Source of the DNA: Klebsormidium nitens
Taxonomy: Eukaryota; Streptophyta; Klebsormidiophyceae; Klebsormidiales; Klebsormidiaceae
Length of the DNA: 64,000 nt
NCBI GenBank assembly: GCA_000708835.1
Contig: DF237021.1
Span: forward strand, 124,001-188,000
Reading direction: 5' to 3'
Both the position numbers and the translations under genes were made by a program. A model generated the notes under the pieces. That model saw only the letters and a program-made list of their open reading frames with translations, made no database searches and was not told where the DNA came from. Shown here in pieces: positions 47,641-59,004 of the stretch (the first letter of the stretch is position 1; every line of letters starts with the position of its first letter).

Positions 47641-50600
47641 ATGGGACCGAGGGACGGGGGGGTAGCGGTTGCTGCCCAACCCAACAATTTGTCATGGCCC
47701 GGGAAGATGGGCAGCGGGTCAGTTTCCGGGTCACCGTCTTCTTGGCCGGAGCAGCCTGGCCTGAAGTATCACAACAGGACAATGTCAGAGAGCCCAGGGT
47801 TTTGCGACCCCAAGTATGAAGTGATGGCTCAGGGTAAGCAGAGCTTGTACTGCAAAGGGTAACTGCTCATCTCAGGTTTTGAGAAGCTGCAAAGCTCTTA
47901 CCATGTTATTTCTCAGGATCAGGCTGCGCAGCTATCTTCTTGTTGCAGTTTAGCTGTCTTCCCTTTGTAGTTCAGAGTCCCTTGCACTCCATGGCTTTTT
48001 CTCAGCTGGCAATGCTCATGGCTTCCGTTATTTGCAAGGATTATGCAGTGATGGAGCCTGAGTTTTCATGTGCAGAGTTTGAGAACCTGACATTGCGGAT
48101 CAACCCTCCCAGGTGAGGCAGGGTGCATCCCTCGTATTCTGTCCTGGGACATCACTTGTTAGCAGATCTTCCGCTCAATTAGATAGTCTTTCTCTATGGT
48201 CTAACAGCCATTGCTTAACCTGCTACTGTGACGTTCGTTTGTCTCCTAACGCGAGGTAGAGCGAGGGTGCTTCGTTGAACCTCTGGCTAAAACTTGTCAT
48301 TCTGGGGAACGCACTCTAATAGGAGTTGTTTGCATCGCCTGCAGGGTCGTCATTGACAACTCAACTCAGGATGATGCAACCCTCGTGAAGGTAAGTCAGA
48401 ATGGTCATGTCCAAGTTGCAATCTGGTTCTCTTGCATTCTTGTGTACCATCATCAAAGGTTGTGTGCACACGTCCCAAAACTTCTTCTCTGTGTGTGGCT
48501 AGGTTTGGTTGCCTTGGAAACCGTATAAGCTGCTACGCAGCTGTGCGCTTGCCATCAGCAGGAGTTGATTGCAGGTCATTTTGTGAACACAGGTTGATAG
48601 TGTCAACAGACATGGCTGCCTCCTGCAAGTCGTACAACTGCTGACAGACCTGGACCTCGTCATCACAAAAGCGTACATCTCCTCGGATGGCGGATGGTTT
48701 GTTGATGGTAAGTTTGCCTTCCAAGGCATTACAAGGAGATTCTCAAAGTGCCTGCTTCAGGAAACAGTGCAGTTGAAGGGTACACTGAGCAGCACTCCAT
48801 CGTTGTGTCTGCCAACTGGCATGCATCGTGGAATTCACTTTTACGGGCTCTGATTTTCCTTGTCAGGCAGCACCTTGTTAACCCAAATAGCATGTTTCTT
48901 GCAGTGTTCCATGTGGTGGATCAGTTCGGAAAGAAGGTTAACGATCAGGGCCTTATCACCTACATTCAGGAGGTGAGGTTGCACCCATGGCTGCATTGAT
49001 GAGCAAGGTGGATGGGAGTTTTGTGGATCCACATCTATTTGCTCTGTCTGGAGTAGGAGGCTGTTACGAAATGCCATGCATCTAGTTGCAAATGTTGGAG
49101 GGGTAGCAGCTGCATCTCAAAAGATGTACAGCTAGTTGGGTGGAGCAGTGGTTAGATTTACCTTCTCCCAAGAGTTTGGCTGATCTATGTAGGCAAATGT
49201 TTAGGTAGAGCCCAAGGGAAATGCAAGATGCAGCAGTTTCTTTTCAAGACTGATGCAATTATTCAATGCACCTGGAATCTGACAAGTCTCTCGGTCATGC
49301 AGGAGCTTGGTGCCAAGGGCCCCTCAAATCAACGGGTGCAGCTACAAACGTGCACTGGCAAGCCTATCGGCCTCCAGGACATTGAGGAGCACACGGCGAT
49401 CGAGCTCACGGGAGTGGATCGCCCGGGCCTGCTCTCTGAAATCTCTGCGGTGCTGGCCACTCTGCGGTGCAATGTGTCTGCTGCAGCGGTGTGGACACAC
49501 AACCTGCGGGTCGCGTGCGTGGTCTATGTCACTGATGAGACGACCAAGGGGCCGATCGCTGACCGGGGCAAACTAGAGCGGGTGAAGGAGCTGCTGGCGG
49601 GGGTGATGCGGCCGGATGACGGGAAGACGACGACCGCGACTGAATTTTCGGTCTCGGCGACGCACACTGAGCGGCGGCTGCACCAGATGCTCTTCGCTGA
49701 TAGGGACTATGAAGTAAAGGACCCCTTTGCGAGGCTGCGGCGGCGGGAGGCGATGGCTCTCAAGGAAGGGGGGGTGCGGGATGGGCGGGAAGGACCCCCT
49801 GGAATCAGCATCAGAAATTGTGTGGACACGGGGTACTCAGTGATTGTGATCCGGACGCCAGACCGTCCGAAGCTGCTGTTTGACACGGTGTGCACGCTGA
49901 CAGACATGCAGTATGTGGTCTTCCACGCGACAATTGACTCGACTGACGGTATGGCATTCCAGGTAAGGAGCCGGTGCAGTTTGTTGTGTTTGACTGCGTC
50001 TGGGTCTGATCAGAAGTTGTGCATTCAGAATGGATACTAGTTGCAGCATCTATGCTGCATGAAGATTCGCTTTGCTGCAGATGGTGCCATAGATTTTAGG
50101 AACCTTTCGGTCTGATGCGGTTCCGTAAGACTGCTGTGCTGCAGCCGCTGTCAGCCCCACAAGATGCTTTGTACAATTGTGGGAAAACCTCTTTCCCCCC
50201 TGCAAATGGACTTTGCACAGGAGTGAGATTCTGATATTTATTGGTCCCCTCCGTTTTTCCCAGGAGTACTATGTTCGCCACATGGATGGATGCACCTTGG
50301 ATTCCGAGGCCGAGCGGCAGCGTGTCATCAAGTGCGTGGAAGCAGCAATCGAAAGGAGGGTCCCAGAGGTAAGGGCCACATGTTTTCCTTCTGCAGAGGA
50401 GTTTGGGAGAATCTCTTCTGTGCACTTTCGCCAATGCTATGCGTTGGAGAACGTTGTTAGCTTGCCGCTCTAGGTCCAGCCCCTAGGCTTACAGAAAGGG
50501 ACAATGTTGGTAGCATTGTCACTAGCATAGTGTTCAATTTGTGGTCTTTCAACGCCAGCATCACATCAGCAACTGTCCAGTTCCGAGTTCAGCACGCTAA

Positions 50601-50996
50601 AGAGGCTACTTGCTTATTGTTTTGTTGCTGTTTTGTCAGGGGTTGAGGCTGGAATTGTGTACCAGCGACAGGGTCGGGCTTCTGTCCGATGTAACTAGGG
50701 TATTCAGGGAGGCGGGTTTGACGGTAACCCGCGCGGATGTGACGACTAGGGGGGAAAAGGCGGTAAACGTGTTCTATGTTACGAGTGCTTCGGGGGGCCA
50801 GGTCGACATGGAGCTTGTGGACAAGATGCGACGAGAGATTGGACATACCATCTTGCAAGTTTCCGGCACTCCAATCATGGGGTCACCGCCTCGGGATCCT
50901 GTAGAGAAGCCTAAGGAGCGGTTTTCGTTTTCTTCACTGCTTCGCTGCAAATCGGAGCAGATACTGTACAGCTTAGGGATAGGGATGGGGAAGTAG
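47641..50996 (+). CDS. ACR-type protein with four ACT domains
   Basis: Eight exons: 47641-47833, 48076-48112, 48345-48390, 48593-48707, 48905-48972, 49303-49962, 50264-50368 and 50640-50996; 526 residues. ACR proteins are plant regulators thought to bind amino acids, with no catalytic domain. ACT 1 covers exons 3-5 (RVVIDNSTQDDATLVKVDS, GCLLQVVQLLTDLDLVITKA, VFHVVDQFGKKV). ACT 2 is ELTGVDRPGLLSEISAVLA with VACVVYVTDE. ACT 3 is VIVIRTPDRPKLLFDTVCTL with EYYVRHMDG. ACT 4 is LELCTSDRVGLLSDVTRVF with VNVFYVTSASGG. The ~64-residue start is Gly/Ser/Pro rich. ATG 47641 is the first in frame. It resembles Arabidopsis ACR4-ACR8. Confidence 0.92.
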
Positions 50997-52512
50997 GGGG
51001 GGCGCTATTTTTTTTGTATAAAGACGCGGTCGAGAGAGTCGGAGCAGATAATGCTCTATATATTGTCATTATTGAAGTCGAATAAGTACGCCAAAAGCTT
51101 TGCTCAACTACGCTTCTTATAGAGGGTCTCGTGTTTGCTAGAAGCCTAGTATTGCTTAGCTCGTTGAACACAGAAGTTTCCAAGCTGGATTGCAACCTTA
51201 TTGTTTCCAGGCTAGTGATAGCTTGCTGCGTAGATCGAGTGTGGTCAAAGGGACAGCTGCCAATGTCCATGGTTCCAGCCATGTGGTAAATCAGGTCTCT
51301 CTAGTATGCGCAGTGAAGCGCGCAATCTTTGGATGCTTATGGCTCTTTATCTCCGAACATTTTAAAACAAGCTATCCTGTCTCCACATCTGATCGCCACC
51401 AATGATTGCATCTACAATATCTATATGTATGCCACACACACGAACTCAAAAAACATGGCAGGTTCAAAAGCATAATGTAACGTGTGCACGCAACCACACA
51501 TTTCTCAGAGCTTGCAGCCGCCTAGGTTGCTTGCATTCCAGTGTTGAGCGCTGCATATACATATACTAACATACGCACCGTCATATAATTGCGAAATCCC
51601 AAATTGCATAGTAAGTTGCCAAGGGCATCGTGTCAGAACACATGTGTGCAAGGGCGTCCGGAACTCCGAAAATTGGCCCTCGCCGGGGGGGGGCTGGAGG
51701 CTGGTGGGAGCAACATCTAGGGGCAATTTTACCCCTAGGTAAAATCGGGCATTCTAATTGGAGGGGGGAGGGCTGGAGGCCGGTTTTATTTTCGGAGTTC
51801 CGGACGCCCCTGCAGACATGTTTTGACACGATGCCTGGCTCTCACAGACGCGTCCTCTACTGAGCTGCAGCCACCAGCTCTAGCTGGTTTCTCAATATCA
51901 TGCGGCCATGCAGAGTGACTGTTGGTGACCCGTGACCACATGACTCATCCAACGTGCTTAATCGTTCCCGTTCCCGATCCACCACATGTGCCCCGCACAA
52001 TTCTAAATCACGATATATACAGTTCCTTGCATCGCTGTTTGTGTCCCCAGGGTGTGGACCGGGAATATGTTGCGGATCATGCAAAATTAGCCCCATGCCT
52101 CGTCATGTGCATCATCCTATTCAGAAGTATCCATATTGCGCGATAGCCAAGCTTAGTGGCAATACGGGAAAAATAGAACCATGCTTGGCAACTCTATCCA
52201 GGTACTGGTATGCGTAACTTCAAATCCACATGACCAGGCCTGTCGCCCATACCGAAAGCGCGTCCAGAGGAACAGGTCAACTAACTGTCCGAGGCTTTTG
52301 AAGCTTCTTGACCATTTAACAGATCAAAAACGGAAATATAACTTTGTCTTGAGACCGTTTTATTTTCTAAAGCCCTTATCGATGGCTCTGCACCGAACAA
52401 GAAAATCTTAGACGAACATCCAAATTTACCAGAATTCTGTACAGACTTTTTGACACCTATGTGCTAAGACCTGCGTGCATGACAGAGGACCTGAAAGCTT
52501 CCACGGCTTGCT
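50997..52512. other. Convergent spacer between ACR and ISU, contains an inverted-repeat element
   Basis: No gene seen. It holds the element at 51624-51835 and, around 51410-51610 and 51940-52150, CATG/TATA-rich sequence. Confidence 0.5.
51624..51835. mobile_element. 212-bp terminal-inverted-repeat element (MITE-like)
   Basis: The two ends are inverted repeats of about 48-50 bp beginning GGCATCGTGTCA. Their inner 22 bp are identical (51652-51673 against 51788-51809, core CGTCCGGAACTCCG). The centre has a further near-palindrome, CTAGGGGCAATTTTACCCCTAG, and two direct G-rich blocks ending GGGCTGGAGG. There is no coding capacity and I could not define a target-site duplication. A MITE or solo foldback element is likely. 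Confidence 0.72.
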
Positions 52513-54085
52513 TCAAGCGGCTGCTGCTTGTAATTGCTCCTCCTGTGTATCTGCTGCTGGGTTTGCCTTTTGCCGCTTTGCTTTGATATCCGCAATCGCC
52601 GCCTTGATTGCATCTTCCGCAAGCATGCTGCAGTGAAGCTTGACAGGCGGGAGCACGAGGTGCTTTGCAATCTCGCTGCAGGGAAGCAACATATGAAGTC
52701 AGGTGCGGCCAGCATGCACGAAGCGACACTCGATACATATTTGGCTAGTGCTTCTCTTCACCAAAACAGTATTATGATGAGCTCCGACTTGCGGTTCGTG
52801 GCATGGCAACCTACTTATCGGCCAAGCTGACAGAGCAGGGACAAGGAAAGTCGATTCTACGCCTCACCAAGAGAAGCAACTCGGAATCTCAGATCTCTCA
52901 CTTGGTCAAGCGGTCTGATCCCTTGATATGTACTGTGAAACTTGTTTTGAACGGTTATCTTTTTTTCTCTCACATGGCCGACGCAAAAAGAAGGGGCACC
53001 ACATCAACCCTTTCCAAAGCCCTGCCAACCAGGCAGCGGGGTGGCCGAAAATGAATCCTCCTTTTCTCAATCGAAGCACGCAACATGCCCAAAGTCATCA
53101 GGGCGGAGGGGCAGAACGCGCTTCTGTTGCATCTGATAAGATCGCTTAGAAGGCTTGCAACAATCCTGCAACATGCAACCGCAGAGCAGCGCAGAAAGCG
53201 ATTGCATCGTAAGTAGGGTAAAGTTCAGGGGGAAAATATATCTCACGTGTTCTTGATCTTCAGCGCCTCATCCATAGCCTTCCCTTTGATCCACTCGGTT
53301 GCTGCAGGCGTAAAGCAACGAATCCATTAAGAGGTTGTGCTAAGCTAATCAATACTTTCTGCAGCAAGTCATTCAGAAATATGACCAGATAAAGCTGACG
53401 CAGCAGTCCTTTTGACCGCAGAATGATGGGAAAACAGAGCGTGGCCTGCCACAAACCCATGCACAACCTTGCGGTGCGGAGCTTGTGGCACATCTTCACA
53501 ATTCCTCACTTAAGCAGCATTGCACCATGCACGAAGAAAAGTCCGGGTAAGCCCAAACCTTAACAGCAACGGGCCAAGCCTGTCTTTAAAGCCCGATGAT
53601 AAAGGTTGCCCGACCAAGGACCATGAAAATAGAGCATGGAATAGGTTCTGTCCATCCGAAACACTTCCCTTTCAACCTCTCCTTAAAAGACACAAGCTAC
53701 CCAGAAAGATTTTCCTACAAGTGCTGTTGCAAACTGATATACTTCCAAGGAAATAGCTGCGCCACTAAGTAATGTTGTGAGCCCACTTACCCACAGAGGA
53801 CGACGCAATTGCTGAGCCACACCCGAAAGTCTTGAAGCACGAGTCTATGATCTCCCCGTTCTCATTAACCCTTATCTGCAGCTTCATGACATCACCGCAA
53901 GCTGGAGCCCCGACCAGACCCGTCCCGACATTGGTGTCGTTCTTATCAAATGACCCGACGTTCCTCGGCTTGTTGTAGTGATCTACCACGTTCTTATGAT
54001 AAGCCCGTGCAGCAGATGCTGCACCTAGGTTGCTTCGCAGGGTGCCCGCGCACCTGAGGCCCCTGCCCGCTAGGGCGCCTGACAT
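52513..54085 (-). CDS. ISU1: Mitochondrial iron-sulfur cluster scaffold ISU/IscU
   Basis: Exons 54085-53791, 53302-53248 and 52675-52513 join in phase; 170 residues. ISU assembles [2Fe-2S] clusters with cysteine desulfurase and frataxin. The presequence (MSGALAGRGLRCAGTLRSN) is basic and Arg/Ser rich. The fold follows: NPRN-like KPRNVGSFDK, GAPACGDVMKLQI (Cys 1), FGCGSAIASSS (Cys 2), the chaperone-binding LPPVK and LHCSMLAEDAIK (Cys 3). The three cluster ligands and the Asp in GAPACGD are intact. The last ~25 residues are a Gln/Ala-rich tail. ATG 54085 is preferred because it opens a typical presequence. Confidence 0.96.
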
Positions 54086-54861
54086 ATCGACCTTTTGCCT
54101 GACAGAATCGTTCCTTCTTTGCACCTCTCCTTGCACTAGCCAAGATGCTTAGCAGCTGACAAGCGCCGGATTAAGTAAGGAATGACAAGATTTCGAAATG
54201 CTTGCGCTTTCTCGTGGGCTCCCTGTAGGCTGTAGAAATGCCTGGGCTTCGTGTACAGCTAGGGACTCGGAGTCGTTGTCGGAGCCTGCTGTATTTGCTA
54301 CGCCATCATCTTCCTCTCCCAAGTGCAACTAGGTTCGCGAATATCTATTATGAGGTTATGTACTCGAACCCTCTCGGTACAAAGTTAGAACTTTATTAGC
54401 TTGTGTGGTCGACGAGTGTTGAGAGTGCAAAAGTTCTGCATCGAGGGCCTATACTTGCCACGTCACACTGTACTTTATAGGTGACGTCAGAGAATCTGGA
54501 GGAGGATCAAAGGTCTTCTGACCGCCGTCCGTTCTTCCAGAGTGGCGCATCTGACGCTTGAGAAACCCCTGAAGCTCGCTTAGGCCCAGGGACTTGGCAC
54601 GAGAGAGCAGTACTTAGATACCGAAGAGGGAGGAGGAAGAGGAAGGCCCAGTCATGAGTCCAGGAGTCGTAGGACTAGCAGAGGAGCTAGTAGAGCCTGG
54701 AGAAAGGAGAGCACAGGGGGAAGGGCGCAGAAGCTGGGGAGCAATCTGGTTTGGTTTTGAAGTTCTGTAACGTCTGTAACGTCTGAAAAGCAGGGCCCGC
54801 CATACATTCCATTCTCAGAGGGCATTGCTGCGTCTCGAAATAGACTTGGAGGGCGGCCTAA
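54086..54861. promoter_or_regulatory. Divergent spacer between ISU and LCAA
   Basis: 776 bp shared by two divergent promoters. The part 54600-54730 is purine rich on the + strand (GAGGAGGAAGAGGAAGG and similar). No gene seen. Confidence 0.5.
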
Positions 54862-57800
54862 ATGGCGCTTGCCGGAGCTATCAAAGTAGCCACTAGCGGG
54901 AGGGCCGCTTTTGCGGCTTCTCAGGATAGCGCACTTTCAAAGAAGTGGGAGCAATGCCAACAACACCGTGCGGTTTACATGGGGGCAAAGCCCTCAACAG
55001 CAAACCTTCTGAACAACTCAATCATTGGCGAAAAGTCGGCTCTTTCAGCGGGTAGACCTGTGGGGCCAGTCCATCGCACTCGGAGGGATGTTTGCAGAGC
55101 TGTCGCTGCGCAAGATGTAAAGAGCGCGGAGAGTGAAACGGCCACTGGCGACAAGGTGGGTTGCTCGGTAGAAGAAGTTTGCTTTGCGGCTCTGGTTAGT
55201 CATCGGGGATTGGAAAAGAATTGAATCAAACGAGTCTGCAGTTGCTTCGCCGCGGTCCGTGACGCTTGTCATGGACTCAATTTCAGTATATCATTACCAA
55301 TGCCACAAGAGAGACACCTTGACATTGCTCGATGGTCGTTGCAAACCAGTGTGACAGTAGGAAACCCTCAAAGATTTTCGTGAGGGCTCCTAACCATTCT
55401 CCTCACAGTCAACGTTGTCCTACTTTTCTGGTGTCTCCTCTCTTGTGCTGCCACAATCCCTGCAGCACCTGGAAACCTTTGAGGCGCCACCCTAATGCCA
55501 CCTGTGGCGCCATTAGGAGCGGTTTGACAATGTGGTGGTGGCAGATTTATAATTCATAGCATCCATGGGAGTTGGACAGGTGCTTGAAGACCACTTCATT
55601 TTTGAATGTGCATCCCTCTGGTTCTCCGGTGCTCATACCTGGTTTGTTGATCACCAACTCAACCGCTGGTGGTCAGAGCGGTCCAGGACCTGCATTTTGT
55701 CTTCATTGTTGTCAGCATCATGCAAACCAGATGCTAGCAATGCTGTATCAATGGTAGCATTAGGGTTTGCAAGGGGGTGACACGAGTCTCTCAGGTCAGC
55801 AGCCGCTTGAATATTCGAGCTGTCTTGAATTTGTCAAATGCTAAGTCGTTGTGAATGTGGTCTGTTTTCTGCCAAGGCACCACTTGAACACCCGGCATAT
55901 CCGTCAAAATGTGTCACCCAAATGTTGAAGCACTGATTGACAAAAGATCACCCCCCTCGTAATAGTCATGCCAATATCAGCTGCACGCTGTAAAACCGAT
56001 TCTGATGGATGCTCCTGAGTGGCACCCCTAGGGCATTGTTAGCTTGCTTCTTATCAGGCATAAGTGCTGCCCTCATGCGGCAAATGCAAGTCTTCAAGCA
56101 AACTGATTTGTACTCTGTCACCAAAGATCGGCATGCCAAAACGGTGACAGACTTGGCGCTGGTTTTGATATTCAACCAGCTTTCTAGAAAGTTTACCATT
56201 TTTATTTCCCATGGCACAAGTAGCTTGCTTATTTGCAAAGGATTGTTCACTTGATGTCCACCAAACATTGATGCAGATCTTCTTCTTTAGAATGTACCTC
56301 AGTTATGTTCCCTGTTGCTGGCAAAATTACAACTCATATTGCCCACCCTTTTCATCAGACTTGTCCTCTGGGTTTTACCACACAGTATCGGAAGCGGATA
56401 ACTCCTTCCAGGTGGCTTTTCTTCCTTGAACCCAGCCTTCGTCAGGTCCCTTCCTTCTTCAGGTTCCTTCCTATCGAACATGTCTTCCGCTCAAACACGT
56501 CTTCCGCCAGGAAGTTTCTTACAAGCCACACCTCCCTTCTTATGAAATCCTTGTTCTTGACAAAGTTTCTGCTTCACCAACCTTTTCTTTACGCTGCGGG
56601 AATATCTGCATGGCTTCAACTTTTCCACTGTTGACAGGATTAGATACCTTTCCACATAAACCTTTGGCTCCCAAAACAATTCTCCTTGCCAGACTCTTCC
56701 TCCTGAGCTTCTAATCGAGTGTACATTGTGCGATTGTTGACTTCACTAGTTGCTTAGATTTTCACCATCTGCAGGTTGGAAATCGCTGGGATTGCCCGGT
56801 TCTGTGATGCAGCTCTAGTTAGTCCAGTCTCAGTCAATCACAGCTTTCTGGACTCCTCTTGTTTAGAGGCACAACCACCTGTTTGTTGTTGCCACTTCTG
56901 GTTCATGTTAAACTCGAATATGACTGTCCCGTTCTGCTTCAGTGATCCTTTGTAGCGTGACTCGGAATCCGTCTCTTTCTCTGGTTGAATCAATTTGGTC
57001 TTTGTCGCTAAAGCACGTTTCATTCAGCACATCCGCGCAGTGATCAGAATTGAGCGTTCCACCTGTTCTCAAAGCGTCAAACTTCTTTGGTCGACTATTT
57101 GTTCCCTTTTTGACAGGTTGCTCCGGTCATGTGGCAATGCGCATAGCACACCATTTTCCCACTTGCACCCAGCTTAGAGAGTCCTGGATTCACCATATTG
57201 TGTCAGGTCAATTACACATTCGTTTTGGCCGACATCAACTTCAGGCTTTTGTAGGAGAAGCACTCTTTGGGGCTGCCGAAGTTCTCACTTGCAGTGACGA
57301 GAGAAACATAAACTCCATCAAATTTAATCAGGTCAAATACCCCTTCGCTGTGGCCAACGAGTCGATCAATTTTCTGCAGGTCAAATACTCCTTCGTTGTG
57401 GCCAACGCCAAGTTCATGCTGTGGGAGGAGGAGCACTTCGTGGAGCTGATGAAGGAGCGGCTTCGCTACTACGAGGAGCAGAACCGGGAGCTCGACTTCT
57501 GGATTGTCTACGAGCCCGAGTTCCTCCAGAACTTCCCCGACATCACAAAGCGCCTCGGGCGCCCGGCCGTCGCGCTCGTCTCGAGGGACGCCACCTGGAT
57601 CACGTGAGCGGTTTGTTGTCGTATTTGGAGAACCAACCTGCTTAGCTGTCTGATCTCGTTCTTAGCTGTCCGTTCACCTTATCAGATGTGAGAACTTCCT
57701 TCTTATGAGTCGGTCTAGAAAGCCAGCAGAGGCTTGCGCTTCCATACCGACCGGAAATCTGCATTTCGATCGTCCGTTGACTGTCGGTATGCATCTCGAA

Positions 57801-59004
57801 TGTGCCACTCATCCTTGGTTCTGGGTGTTCTAGACAGGAAGCCGATGTGTTGGTTATGTGACTTCGCGAGGTGCTGAAGGTCCTTTGCAGAGGCCCGTCT
57901 TGAATATTGTATGGTTGAATGGATTTGACAGATGCTACCAACGCAATGCCTTTCACTACTGGTTTGAATTGACTGGTTTGCTTGAGATTTGCAGTTGGTT
58001 CGTGTGGTGCCGGCTGACTCGACTTACTCTGTAAAACTCGTCTTGATGGTGGCACCCTGAACATTCCCAGTCTGTTCTTTCCTTGAGCGTTTCGGAAGCG
58101 CCCAACTTGGTGAAGTCAAACTGAACCTCTTTGCCATTGCGGCCCCTTGTTCTGGTCCGCCTTGTCAGGTTCAGTTCGGTTCATCTGACGGTATGTGAAT
58201 TTTCTAGGTTGCCGTCCGTTCTGCAAAATCGATTCCTTTTGCGTGTTTATTTTGGATGTAAGACTGCATATGGTCAGATCAGCTGAAATACATGCTGGTG
58301 CGGGCCAGCCAGGACGTAGTTCGGGTAGATTACCTTGGGGGAATAATGAGAAGGTTTTGTCCGAAGAAGCGTTACAGGTCTACCGGCACTCGCTGTTTAT
58401 GTACATGGTTTGAGCAAGGAAAGGATCTTTTCATGTCTTCCGCAGGCTTCCTATTTTGGACAAGCTCGATCGTCTTCAGGTTGGACCAAGTCCCATGTCG
58501 TGACTGGACGTCGCCTTTGACCATCCTTTAACTGAAACATTTGTCATTTTGTCCAAGAATACTGACAAGGTTTCTGCTATCCCTTAATCTTCCATGACTC
58601 TGAAAGGCACAATCAGCTTGACGGAGTCCAGGAGCTTTGGCTCTGCTTCGACCTGCCTGTCCGGCTTACCCTCTGATATTTGTTCTCCTTCTGTCCTCCC
58701 CCCAGTCCTCACCCATTACCTCCTACCTGTTCGTTGATGTCGACTAGCATCTCGTGATAAAGAATGAAGTTACGTGTCAAGCGTTGAAAATAGGTTCTTG
58801 CTTTGAGCAATTTCTTTCCTGTACCGCAGGTTCATGAAGCTGCGACTCGACCGCGTGTTGAAGGGGGAGTTCGAAGCGTCTGCAAACGCTGCGGAAGCCT
58901 TGAAAGGAGAGACGCCAAAGGCCGACTTCAAGCGACCAGAGCCCTGGACCGCCCCGTACTCAAAGTACGAGGACAAGTGGTGGGAGCCGTTCCTGCCCAA
59001 GTAG
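54862..59004 (+). CDS. LCAA: LCAA/Ycf54-like protein of the Mg-protoporphyrin cyclase
   Basis: Exons 54862-55155, 57380-57603 and 58830-59004; 230 residues. Ycf54/LCAA is required for the aerobic cyclase (CHL27/AcsF) step of chlorophyll synthesis in the plastid. Exon 1 is a transit region (MALAGAIKVATSGRAAFAAS). The conserved domain: VVANAKFMLWEEEHFVELM, ERLRYYEEQNRELDFWIVYE, ITKRLGRPAVALVSRD, WITFMKLRLDRVLKGEFEA and the family C-terminus KYEDKWWEPFLPK. An in-frame duplicate acceptor with the start of exon 2 lies 48 nt upstream, at 57332, and would add 16 residues. Intron 1 is 2.2 kb, the longest one I define here. The gene is nuclear, as in plants, whereas red algae keep ycf54 in the plastid. 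Confidence 0.93.
57316..57395 (+). repeat. Duplicated 3' splice site and exon start in LCAA, 48 bp apart, in frame
   Basis: AATCAG followed by GTCAAATACCCCTTCGCTGT (from 57332) is repeated as CTGCAG followed by GTCAAATACTCCTTCGTTGT (from 57380). The two match over about 26 bases with two differences. The 48-base interval is open in the LCAA frame, so either acceptor gives a full-length protein. Confidence 0.9.
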
